Of a DNA stretch of 64,000 bases, positions 39,772 to 47,145 are shown piece by piece; position 1 is the first letter of the stretch; each line of letters begins with the position of its first letter. Source of the DNA: CAXXOK01 sp963666755 (GTDB taxonomy: Bacteria > Bacillota > Clostridia > Christensenellales > Aristaeellaceae); assembly GCA_963666755.2 (NCBI GenBank), contig CAXXGW010000009.1, positions 806,001 through 870,000 on the forward strand, given 5' to 3'. The translations under genes and the position numbers were made by a program. The notes beneath the pieces are model-generated. The model saw only the letters and a list, made by a program, of their open reading frames with translations. It ran no database searches and was not told the origin of the DNA.

Positions 39772-40026
39772 ATGGAAAAGTCCGGAATCATTCAACAGTA
39801 TGCCCGCCATGAGGGCGACACGGGTTCCCCCGAAGTGCAGATCGCGCTGCTCACCGAGCGCATCAACCACCTCAACGAGCACCTGCAGACCAATAAAAAG
39901 GATCACCACAGCCGCCGGGGCCTGCTGCTGATGGTCGGTAAACGCCGCGGTCTGCTGGATTACCTGAAGAAGACCAATATCGAAAGCTACCGTACACTGA
40001 TCGCGCAACTGGGCTTGAGGAAGTAA
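39772..40026 (+). CDS. rpsO: 30S ribosomal protein S15
   Basis: 84 residues. HEGDTGSPEVQIALLTERINHLNEHLQTNKKDHHSRRGLL is the unmistakable S15 core, which binds the 16S three-way junction (helices 20-22). MVGKRRGLLDYLKK and the C terminus IAQLGLRK complete it. A few residues shorter at the N terminus than E. coli S15. ATG at 39772 with AAGGAGGC upstream. Own promoter; pnp follows after 175 bases. Confidence 0.96.
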   Translation: MEKSGIIQQYARHEGDTGSPEVQIALLTERINHLNEHLQTNKKDHHSRRGLLLMVGKRRGLLDYLKKTNIESYRTLIAQLGLRK

Positions 40027-40042
40027 ACGTTGGCAACACACA

Positions 40043-40097
40043 ACCGCGCAGTCGGCGGGTTCGGGCTGGCCTGATCCTGCCGAAGCGCGGCTGTTTT
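40043..40097 (+). terminator. Possible (partial) terminator between rpsO and pnp
   Basis: ACCGCGC (40043) can pair with GCGCGGCT (about 40085-40092), enclosing an inner CGGC...GCCG stem, followed by GTTTTGC. pnp is probably reached by read-through, as in other bacteria. Confidence 0.5.
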
Positions 40098-40201
40098 GCA
40101 AAGTGCGGGAATCGCTCCGCACAGGAAGCGGCCGCGCCATGCGCGGCGGATGGATGTTGCGGCGGGCAACGAGGCCCGTGCGCAGAGAAGAGGAGTAGGG
40201 A

Positions 40202-42376
40202 ATGGATTACAAGGCTTATTCTACCGAGTTGGCGGGGCGCCAGCTGACCATTGAATTCGGCAAATACTGCCAGCAGGCGGCGGGCTCTGCGTTCGTGCGC
40301 TACGGCGATACGGTTGTGATGGTGAACGCCACCATGAGCGAAACCGCCCGCGAGGGTGTGGATTTCTTCCCCCTGTCGGTCGACTTTGAAGAAAAACAAT
40401 ACTCTGTGGGTAAAATCCCCGGCGGGTTTATCAAGCGTGAGGGCCGCCCCACTGAGAAAGCGACCCTGACCTGCCGCCTGATCGACCGCCCGCTGCGCCC
40501 GCTGTTCCCCAAGGGCATGCGCAACGATGTGCAGGTTGTGGCGACGGTGCTGTCCGTGGATAAGGATATCCCGCCCGAAGTGCCCGCGATGATCGGTTCT
40601 TCCGCGGCGATGGCGGTCAGCAATATTCCGTGGAACGGCCCCACCGGCACCGTCGTGGTGGGCTGTGTGGACGGCAAGTATGTCATCAACCCCGATGAAG
40701 CCCAGCGCGAGAAGAGCACGATGCACGTGTTCGTAAGCGGCACGGCCGATGCGGTGCTGATGGTGGAAGCCGGTGCCAACGAAGTGTCCGAGGATGAGAT
40801 GCTGGGCGCGATCCTGTTCGGGCATGAAGAGATCAAGCGCATCGTCGCCTTCATCGACGGAATTGCCAAGGAAATTGGCAAGGCCAAGAGTGAGGTTACG
40901 CTGGTAACGACCGGCGCCGACGTGCAGGATGCGGTGCGCGCGTTTGCGTATGACCGCTGCGTTTGGACGTTTGACACGGAAGTGCGCGCCGAGCGTCAGG
41001 AGCGCGAGGAGCAGGTCAAGAAGGAAACGCTCGAGCACTTTGCCGAAACGTTTGCGGGTCGGCTGGGCGAGGTTTCCGACGCGCTGTATTACCTGAACAA
41101 GGAAATCATGCGCCGTAAGATTCTGGATCAGAACATCCGCCCCGACGGCCGCGGCCTGACCGACGTACGCCCCATCTGGTGCGAAGTTGGCGTGCTGCCG
41201 CGTACCCACGGCAGCGCCATCTTTACCCGCGGCGAAACGCAGGCCCTGACGGTGACCACCCTGGGCTCGATGAGCGACGTGCAGATGCTGGACGGCCTGG
41301 GCACGGAAGATTTCAAGCGCTACATGCACCATTACAACATGCCGCCCTACGCCACCGGCGAAGCGGGCCGCATGAAGAGCCCCGGCCGCCGCGAAATCGG
41401 CCACGGCGCGCTGGCGGAGCGTGCGCTGCTGCCTGTGGTGCCCGGCGAGGATGAGTTCCCCTACGCGCTGCGGCTCGTGAGCGAAATCCTGGGCAGCAAC
41501 GGTTCCAGCTCGATGGCTTCCGTGTGCGGCAGCACCCTGAGCATGATGGATGCCGGTGTGCCGATCAAGGCACCGGTGGCCGGCGTGGCCATGGGCCTGA
41601 TCAAGGATACTAAATCCGATAAGATTGCCGTGCTAACCGATATCCAGGGCCTGGAAGATTTCCTGGGCGATATGGACTTCAAGGTCGCGGGCACGGTCAA
41701 GGGCATTACCGCCATCCAGATGGATATCAAGATTGCGGGCATTGACCGCGTGATTCTGGAGCGGGCGCTAGGCCAGGCGAAGATCGGTCGCCTGCACATC
41801 CTCAAGATCATGCTGGAGACACTTGCCAAGCCGCGTGAGCACCTGAGCAAGTACTCGCCCAAGATCATCCGCTTCACCATCAACCCGGAGAAAATCCGCG
41901 AAGTCATCGGCCCGGGCGGCAAGATGATTAACAAGATCATCGCCGAAACCGGCGTGAAGATCGACATCGAGGATGACGGCCGCGTGTACATTGCCACGCC
42001 GGACGAAGCCGCCGCCGCGAAGGCCCGCAAGATCATTGAGGGCATCGCCAAGGATGTGGAAGTCGGCGATGTGTACCTTGGCAAAGTGGTGCGCATCATG
42101 AACTTTGGCGCCTTTATCGAGCTGACCGGCGGCAAGGACGGCATGCTGCACATCAGCAAGATGGCCGACCACCGCGTGGAAAAGGTCGAAGATGTGATGA
42201 ACATCGGCGATGAGATCGAGGTTAAGGTTAACGAGATCGACTCGCAGGGCCGCATCAACCTGATCCGCAACGACATGGTGTACGCCTCCAACACCGGCAG
42301 CGCCGACCGTGGCGGAATGGATCGCCGCCGCCCGCCGCGCCGTGACGGCCGCCCGGGTGGCAACGACAGGAACTAA
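40202..42376 (+). CDS. pnp: Polyribonucleotide nucleotidyltransferase (PNPase)
   Basis: 724 residues. Two RNase PH-like domains (about 10-230 and 310-545) hold the phosphorolytic site, with GSSSMASVCGSTLSMMDAGVP and the acidic TDIQGLEDFLGDMDFKVAGT segment in the second. KH follows (INPEKIREVIGPGGKMINKIIAETG), then an S1 domain (GDVYLGKVVRIMNFGAFIELTGGKDGMLHISKMA). The short tail is Arg/Gly-rich (RRRPPRRDGRPGG). It degrades RNA 3' to 5' with phosphate as part of the degradosome. Ribosome site GAGGAG before ATG. Terminator directly after. Confidence 0.97.
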   Translation: MDYKAYSTELAGRQLTIEFGKYCQQAAGSAFVRYGDTVVMVNATMSETAREGVDFFPLSVDFEEKQYSVGKIPGGFIKREGRPTEKATLTCRLIDRPLRPLFPKGMRNDVQVVATVLSVDKDIPPEVPAMIGSSAAMAVSNIPWNGPTGTVVVGCVDGKYVINPDEAQREKSTMHVFVSGTADAVLMVEAGANEVSEDEMLGAILFGHEEIKRIVAFIDGIAKEIGKAKSEVTLVTTGADVQDAVRAFAYDRCVWTFDTEVRAERQEREEQVKKETLEHFAETFAGRLGEVSDALYYLNKEIMRRKILDQNIRPDGRGLTDVRPIWCEVGVLPRTHGSAIFTRGETQALTVTTLGSMSDVQMLDGLGTEDFKRYMHHYNMPPYATGEAGRMKSPGRREIGHGALAERALLPVVPGEDEFPYALRLVSEILGSNGSSSMASVCGSTLSMMDAGVPIKAPVAGVAMGLIKDTKSDKIAVLTDIQGLEDFLGDMDFKVAGTVKGITAIQMDIKIAGIDRVILERALGQAKIGRLHILKIMLETLAKPREHLSKYSPKIIRFTINPEKIREVIGPGGKMINKIIAETGVKIDIEDDGRVYIATPDEAAAAKARKIIEGIAKDVEVGDVYLGKVVRIMNFGAFIELTGGKDGMLHISKMADHRVEKVEDVMNIGDEIEVKVNEIDSQGRINLIRNDMVYASNTGSADRGGMDRRRPPRRDGRPGGNDRN

Positions 42377-42385
42377 CCAACCATC

Positions 42386-42482
42386 GCCGCCGCAGGCGCA
42401 AACGGCGGGGCTTGCCCCGCTCCGCACGCAGTGCTCGCATATCGGGCATACGGGCGGGTGCGCACCTGCGGCGGCGTTTTTT
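42386..42482 (+). terminator. Terminator of pnp with a large structured loop
   Basis: GCCGCCGCAGGCGCA (42386-42400) pairs with TGCGCACCTGCGGCGGC (42459-42475), with a two-base bulge, followed by six T (42477-42482). The enclosed loop holds its own GCGGGGCTTGCCCCGC hairpin. Confidence 0.8.
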
Positions 42483-42527
42483 ATGGGCGCACAGCGCCAA
42501 TTGCAAAGCAGGGGGAAGGGAAACAGA

Positions 42528-43787
42528 ATGTTCGATCAGCATACGCTGCCAAACGGCCTGCGCATTGTCGGGGAGCCGCTTACGCATGTGCGCAGCTGCA
42601 CGGTTGGCTGCTGGATTAAAGTTGGTTCGATGAATGAGCGGCCCGAGGAAAACGGGCTTTCGCACTTTATTGAGCACATGGTGTTCAAAGGCACCGCAAA
42701 CCGCAGCGCGCGCGACATTGCCGAAGAAATGGACGCGGTCGGCGGGCAGCTGAACGCGTTTACCAGTAAGGATTGTACCTGTTTTTACGCGAAGGTGATC
42801 GACGAGGATCTGCCGCTGGCGGTGGATATTCTGGGCGATCTGGCGCTGCGCCCCAGCTTTGACGACGGCGAGCTGCAAAAGGAACGCGGCGTAGTGCTGG
42901 AAGAGATCGCCATGGTGGAAGACACGCCGGAGGACCTGGTGAACGACGTGCTGAGCGAGGCCCAGTTTGAAGGGTCGCTGCGCCGCCCGATCCTGGGTTC
43001 GGCGGCGCTCATCCGTAATTATACACGTGAGGATTTGCTGCGCTACTGGCGCAGGCATTACCACCCGCAAAACGCGGTGCTCGCTATTGCCGGGCATTAT
43101 GACTGGGATGCGTTTCTGGCGTTGGTGGAGAAGTTTTTTGCCGATTTCCCCAACGAGGCGGCACCGGCGACCGAGCAGGAACCGCAGCGCCTGTGCAGCG
43201 GGCGCATGGCCCGGGAAAAGGATACCGAGCAGCTCCAGATTTCGCTTGGATATCCGGGCGTGGCACTGGGGTCGGATGATCTGTACGCCCTTTCGGCGCT
43301 TAATAACGCCGTCGGCGGCGGGATGAGCAGCCGCCTGTTCCAGCGTATCCGGGAAGAGCTGGGCATGGCTTATTCCGTTTACACCTACCCGACCAGCTAC
43401 CCGGGGCTGGGCAGCTTTACCGTGTATGCCGGAACCTCGCCGGAGAATGGCGAAAAGGTGATTGCCGAAATCCAGCTCGAACTCAAGAAGCTTCTGCAGG
43501 GCGGGCTGACGGAACCGGAGTTCCGCAGCGCCAAAGCGCAGCTGCGCAGCGGCTTTGTGCTGGGGCTGGAAAGCTCGTCCGGGCGGATGCAGTCGCTGGG
43601 ACGCAGCATGCTGCTGCTCGACCGGTTGCTCCCTGCGGAGGAAACACTGCACAAAATTGAAGCCATTACCATGGAGGATGTGCTACGCGTGGCGCACCAG
43701 ACCCTGACTGCCGAGCCCAGCGCCGCGGTGGTAGGCAAGAAGGCGGAACGTTACCTAAAGCGGATCGGGGGCGAGCTGCATGGATAA
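42528..43787 (+). CDS. M16 family zinc peptidase (processing-protease-like)
   Basis: 419 residues, cytoplasmic, no signal peptide. The inverted zinc motif HFIEH is at residues 46-50 (GLSHFIEHMVFKGT), with the downstream glutamate in RGVVLEEIAMVEDTPEDLV. The second half has the inactive-domain signature NNAVGGGMSSRLFQRIREELGMAYSVY. This is the YmxG/PqqL-like protease often found after pnp in Bacillota. Start ATG at 42528 behind GGAAGGG; the longer frame begins inside pnp. Its end overlaps the next gene by eight bases. Confidence 0.93.
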   Translation: MFDQHTLPNGLRIVGEPLTHVRSCTVGCWIKVGSMNERPEENGLSHFIEHMVFKGTANRSARDIAEEMDAVGGQLNAFTSKDCTCFYAKVIDEDLPLAVDILGDLALRPSFDDGELQKERGVVLEEIAMVEDTPEDLVNDVLSEAQFEGSLRRPILGSAALIRNYTREDLLRYWRRHYHPQNAVLAIAGHYDWDAFLALVEKFFADFPNEAAPATEQEPQRLCSGRMAREKDTEQLQISLGYPGVALGSDDLYALSALNNAVGGGMSSRLFQRIREELGMAYSVYTYPTSYPGLGSFTVYAGTSPENGEKVIAEIQLELKKLLQGGLTEPEFRSAKAQLRSGFVLGLESSSGRMQSLGRSMLLLDRLLPAEETLHKIEAITMEDVLRVAHQTLTAEPSAAVVGKKAERYLKRIGGELHG

Positions 43788-44172
43788 GCTGGAACAGATT
43801 TTTGCGCTGCAACAGCAGTTTCAGGACAAGCTGAAACGGGAGCGCAACCTGCAGGATGTGCCCATGGAGCAATGGCTGCAAAAGCAGACGCTGGCGATGG
43901 TCAGCGAGTTGGCCGAACTGCTGGAAGAAGTCAATTTTAAATGGTGGAAGAACCCGCATCCGCTGCATGAGGAGCAGATCCGGGAGGAGATTACCGACCT
44001 GCTGCATTTTTTGGTGAGCATGTGCATTGAGGCCGGAATTTCCGCCGAGGATTTGTACCAGACCTATGTGGGCAAGAACCGTGAAAACGTGCGCCGCCAG
44101 GACGGCTTAAGCGCAAAGCCTGGGTATGCGGTACACCCTGACGGGGCGGAAGCGCCGACGAAGCCCGAATAA
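43780..44172 (+). CDS. All-alpha dUTPase/MazG-like NTP pyrophosphatase
   Basis: 130 residues. An all-helical protein with TLAMVSELAELLEEVNFKWWK and EQIREEITDLLHFLVSMCIEAG, giving the two acidic helices (ExxE ... ExxD) that bind magnesium in dimeric dUTPases (dUTPase_2 family). EDLYQTYVGKNRENVRRQDG, a conserved tail motif, follows. Likely hydrolyses dUTP (or dCTP) to the monophosphate. ATG overlaps the end of the M16 gene by eight bases, so they are coupled. Last gene of this plus-strand block. Confidence 0.87.
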   Translation: MDKLEQIFALQQQFQDKLKRERNLQDVPMEQWLQKQTLAMVSELAELLEEVNFKWWKNPHPLHEEQIREEITDLLHFLVSMCIEAGISAEDLYQTYVGKNRENVRRQDGLSAKPGYAVHPDGAEAPTKPE

Positions 44173-44425
44173 GCCTCCCCGAGCGGACAGTAAGCGCACC
44201 TTGCCACCAGTGCCATGGCAACAGAGGCGGTTGCTTGCTGTAGCCTTGCAGACAGGGCACCGGCAAACGGCATCATGGACGCGGCAAGGCTGCAAACGTG
44301 CGCGCAGCGGATTTTGGAGTTGCATAGGAGTTTGGAGCACGCTCTCCGCGCCATGCAGACTCACTGATGGACACTTCGGTTTCGCTTCAGACAGGACGCT
44401 TTTCTTGCAAGCGATTCATACGCAA

Positions 44426-44462
44426 AGCGAACGCCGCCGACAGAATGTCGGCGGCGTTCGCT
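44426..44462. repeat. 37-bp perfect palindrome, copy 1
   Basis: AGCGAACGCCGCCGACA, loop GAA, then the exact complement TGTCGGCGGCGTTCGCT: a 17-bp perfect stem. No T-tract on either side. Identical to copy 2 at 44624. In the intergenic region after the dUTPase gene. Confidence 0.95.
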
Positions 44463-44588
44463 CAGCCTGCTGAAAAAAGCCCATCTGCTTTGTCGCCGGC
44501 TCCGGATAAAGGCGGTCACGTACGTCTGTGTACGCTCCCGCCCTCATCCGGTTTGGCTTCGCGCATCTGAACCTTTTTGAGCAGGCTG
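44463..44588. repeat. 126-bp imperfect palindrome between the two 37-bp copies
   Basis: The left arm from 44463 (CAGCCTGCTGAAAAA ... CCGGAT ... GGCGG ... ACGTACG) mirrors the right arm ending 44588 (TGTACGC ... CCGCC ... ATCCGG ... TTTTTGAGCAGGCTG), centred near 44526. Matching is roughly 70 percent by eye and the outer 15 bp are nearly perfect. Reads as one long hairpin, like a non-coding mobile (MITE-like) or RNA element. Confidence 0.7.
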
Positions 44589-44623
44589 TACCTCAGCGTC
44601 TTTATAAGTTTGTCAACGGACTA

Positions 44624-44660
44624 AGCGAACGCCGCCGACAGAATGTCGGCGGCGTTCGCT
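44624..44660. repeat. 37-bp perfect palindrome, copy 2
   Basis: Same 37 bases as copy 1 with no difference. Upstream and downstream flanks differ (CTA before, TACC after), so identity stops at the palindrome ends. Confidence 0.95.
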
Positions 44661-44736
44661 TACCTTACAATCAGATTGCTTGCATCCCATCAGCACGGCG
44701 CCGTAAAATGCTGCAACCCTGCGCCGAAGCGCGGCT

Positions 44737-45264
44737 TCAGGCAACGGGCACGATGGTGAGCGTGTTAATGAGCAGCTCGGCGGCGGTGATGTCGTCATCG
44801 CCCAGCACGGCGTACTGATCGTTCCACACGGTCATCTGGATGAAGTACCCCTGATACAGCAACAGCAGCATGGCGCTGTCGGTTTCGGAGTTGTCGTTCA
44901 CCAGCATGTAATCGTAGCCGTTGTCGGTTTTGCGCATCTCATAGCTGGGGTCGTCCATATCGGCGCTCACGGTGGTAAAAAGGGCTTCCAGATCGTCCTT
45001 GGACAAATCCGCGATGGAGGCCACATCGTACTCCTCAGTGGCGGCGACGCTCAGGTAGATTTTCGGCAGCGTCGCATCCGCAAAGGAGATGAAGGTGTAG
45101 GGGACGTCGTCAAAGGTTTCGACGCGCACCGTGGCGTTATCGGGTAGCTCCATGGTCAGGTCAAACCCGCTTGCGTTTTCGGTCAGCTTGACGGGTTCCG
45201 CCGCGGCGAAGGTAACGAAGGTGAGCATGCAAAGCGCCAGCAGAAGGGCAATCAGTTTTTTCAT
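44737..45264 (-). CDS. Small secreted protein of unknown function
   Basis: 175 residues. A clear Sec signal MKKLIALLLALCMLTFVTFAAAEP (cleavage near AAA-EP) leads to an acidic mature protein of about 150 residues with alternating strands (FDLTMELPDNATVRVETF, PYTFISF, KIYLSV) and a C-terminal LLINTLTIVPVA. No catalytic motif is recognised; the pattern resembles small extracytoplasmic beta-rich proteins in Clostridia. ATG at 45264 with GGAGGTG upstream. It lies 31 bases after the SH3-domain gene, so the two are probably co-expressed and exported together. Confidence 0.78.
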   Translation of the reverse strand: MKKLIALLLALCMLTFVTFAAAEPVKLTENASGFDLTMELPDNATVRVETFDDVPYTFISFADATLPKIYLSVAATEEYDVASIADLSKDDLEALFTTVSADMDDPSYEMRKTDNGYDYMLVNDNSETDSAMLLLLYQGYFIQMTVWNDQYAVLGDDDITAAELLINTLTIVPVA

Positions 45265-45295
45265 TATGTACACCTCCAATTTGCTTTGGTGCCGG

Positions 45296-45865
45296 TTAGT
45301 TCTTGGCAACCAGGAATTCCGCCATCATGAAGCCGGCTACCTGGTCATCCTCATCGTAAACCTGGCACCAGACGCCGTTTTGGGCAATCACGTGCAACGT
45401 GCTCCCGTTATAGTAATCCTGCTGTACCGGCTGCTTCTTGCTGGGCGCCCAGCGCAGGTGCACATAGCCGCCCGGAGAGGAGGGGCGCACCGTCGCGCTG
45501 TAATCGCAACGGCTAAAATTGTCGTACAGGCTGCTGGACTGCGTGGGCGTGGCGGTTTTCGTCGGTTTGGGCTTGGGGCCGGGCTTCGAGCTGGACAGGT
45601 AACGGTACATGCAGTAGCCGTCGCCGCCGCTGAGTTCTACATGCGCCCAGGTGCTGCCGACAAAGCCCTCGTCAATGGTTACTTCGGCGCCGTAGGGCAG
45701 AGTGTAGATTACGTTGCCGTCTTTCGAGGGGTAATCGCGTACGTTCAGGGATTTACCGTTGCTGGTATCCACGTACATGGTGGTTGAAGCCAGTGCCTGC
45801 ACGGCCGGCATCAGGGTCGCAACCAGAACAATCGCAAAGAGAATGGATAACGCCCGTTTACGCAT
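45296..45865 (-). CDS. Secreted SH3b-domain protein
   Basis: 189 residues. Signal peptide in about 1-27 (MRKRALSILFAIVLVATLMP ... ALAS). Two bacterial SH3-like modules follow: the first has GKSLNVRDYPSKDGNVIYTLPYG (about 36-60), the second GGYVHLRWAPSKKQPVQQDYYNG (about 132-155). They are joined by a Lys/Pro/Thr linker (PGPKPKPTKTATPTQ). SH3b domains commonly bind cell-wall peptide or appear in wall-associated proteins; no enzyme domain is attached. ATG with AGGAGGG upstream and own promoter at 45920. Confidence 0.87.
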   Translation of the reverse strand: MRKRALSILFAIVLVATLMPAVQALASTTMYVDTSNGKSLNVRDYPSKDGNVIYTLPYGAEVTIDEGFVGSTWAHVELSGGDGYCMYRYLSSSKPGPKPKPTKTATPTQSSSLYDNFSRCDYSATVRPSSPGGYVHLRWAPSKKQPVQQDYYNGSTLHVIAQNGVWCQVYDEDDQVAGFMMAEFLVAKN

Positions 45866-45919
45866 GGGAATCCCTCCTGCTGGTTTGAATCAGGTGAACG
45901 CCGATAGGTCTGTAACCGT

Positions 45920-45947
45920 ATTATAACATCTTTCCCAGAAACTGCAA
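45920..45947 (-). promoter_or_regulatory. Promoter of the SH3b/secreted-protein pair
   Basis: On the minus strand TTGCAG (45942-45947) and TATAAT (45920-45925) with a 16-base spacer. Confidence 0.7.
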
Positions 45948-45978
45948 AGAGATATATTGTAAAAGCGGTTACAAACGG

Positions 45979-46479
45979 TCACTCCGATGCGGAGGGGTAA
46001 AGACACGATAGGAAGAATTTGCCTGTCTGTGTTTTAAACAGCGTTTCGTCGGTATGGCGTGCGGTAGCGGCGTCCAGCCCGTCTTCCACAAGATTGACCA
46101 GAAAATCTGCCTCCACCAGGATTTGATAATCCAGCCCCTGAATATCCCGGTAGGTGTGGTGGTGCGCAATCAGCCAGCAGACGCGCTCCGTCACGGCAGG
46201 GTTAATGCCCAATTTCGCAAGTAGCTGCCGCGCTTCCGGCGGGCCCTCCTGCTGCTGGTAAGTGCCGGAAGCGCTTCCGTACAGGCGCTCGCTGTTACGG
46301 ATGCCAATATCGTGGGTCAGAGCAGCGATTTCCAGGCAGAACTGGGTGCCTGCGTCGAGCGATTCCAATTCGCCAATGGCTTTGGCATACGCGTAGACTT
46401 TCAGAAAATGCTGGATACGCCGCGCGTCCCCGGCATAGTAGGCAAGCATCGCGTGCTGTACAAGGCTTACAGGGTTCAA
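45979..46479 (-). CDS. HD-domain phosphohydrolase
   Basis: 166 residues. RIQHFLKVYAYAKAIG supplies the first histidine and LEIAALTHDIGIRNSE the HD pair, followed by HHHTYRDIQGLDYQILVEADFLVNL with the further His and Asp of the metal site. These single-domain HD proteins hydrolyse phosphomonoesters or nucleotides; the substrate is unknown. GGGAGG lies nine bases before a TTG at 46479, chosen as start; upstream codons to 46536 are in frame but lack a site. Ends about 115 bases before the SH3b promoter. Confidence 0.8.
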   Translation of the reverse strand: MNPVSLVQHAMLAYYAGDARRIQHFLKVYAYAKAIGELESLDAGTQFCLEIAALTHDIGIRNSERLYGSASGTYQQQEGPPEARQLLAKLGINPAVTERVCWLIAHHHTYRDIQGLDYQILVEADFLVNLVEDGLDAATARHTDETLFKTQTGKFFLSCLYPSASE

Positions 46480-46894
46480 GGGCAGGGCCTCCCTTCGGAA
46501 ATGGGGATTCGCCGGGGGTATCGAATCCGCTTGCACGGATTATACCACGGAATGCCGTGGCGGTGGAGTATCTTGCGCAGACTGTTAAAAAAGGTGGGTC
46601 AAGGGGTGAAGTCCTCTGTCCGGTTCCAAGGGTAAAATTCTATTGAGTCCTGAGGACGACCCCAAGCCTGATGTCGCAAACGAAAGCACAAGTGAGTGAA
46701 CAGCGACACAGGTGCTATGGGGCGATTGACAGCAGCAGTTTACCGGGGTTGTCTAACAGCCTGAAGCCTGCCTGTAAGGCAATGCTTGCGTTGGCTGCGC
46801 GGAACTGGCGAAATCTAGCGACTGTTTAATCGAACACCGGCGATGTTGCAGTTCCGGCAGTGGGTGGGAACGGCTGCGCATGGTATCCGCCTGT
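46480..46894. other. Intergenic stretch without a recognisable gene
   Basis: About 415 bases between the HD gene and the ferredoxin terminator. No frame with a ribosome site, and no tRNA or known RNA signature. Several short GC-rich inverted repeats (for example GCCTGTAAGGC near 46773) do not add up to a clear structure. Confidence 0.4.
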
Positions 46895-46932
46895 AAAAAA
46901 CGCCCCTCCCGTGATACACGGGAGGGGCGTTT
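46895..46932 (-). terminator. Terminator of the cupin-hcp-ferredoxin operon
   Basis: Reading the minus strand, AAACGCCCCTCCCGTG and CACGGGAGGGGCGTTT form a 16-bp perfect stem, followed by T tract 46895-46900. It starts within 10 bases of the ferredoxin stop. Confidence 0.92.
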
Positions 46933-46937
46933 CTGGG

Positions 46938-47126
46938 CTATTCTACAGTGATGACGTTTACGGGGCAGCCGTCCGCGGCCTCCTGCGCCGCCGCTTCGTC
47001 GGCGGGGGGCACGGTTTCGACAGTAACTTCAGCCAGACCATCATCTGCCATGCGGAATACAGAGGGGCAGGTTTCCGTGCAAAGGCCGCAACCGATGCAG
47101 CCACTACGGTCAATCGATGCTTTCAT
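46938..47126 (-). CDS. Small [4Fe-4S] ferredoxin
   Basis: 62 residues. CIGCGLCTETCP (C10, C13, C16, C20) plus the late cysteine in DGCPVNVI form one [4Fe-4S] cluster, as in monocluster ferredoxins of the Thermotoga/Desulfovibrio type. Small and acidic. ATG with AAGGAGGAAG upstream, 19 bases after hcp. It probably supplies electrons to the hybrid cluster protein. Confidence 0.9.
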   Translation of the reverse strand: MKASIDRSGCIGCGLCTETCPSVFRMADDGLAEVTVETVPPADEAAAQEAADGCPVNVITVE

Positions 47127-47145
47127 GGGGCTTCCTCCTTTAACT

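Noticed and set aside
44426..44660. CRISPR array
   Set aside because: Only two repeats, both perfect palindromes, with a non-spacer-like 160-base structured interval and no cas genes.
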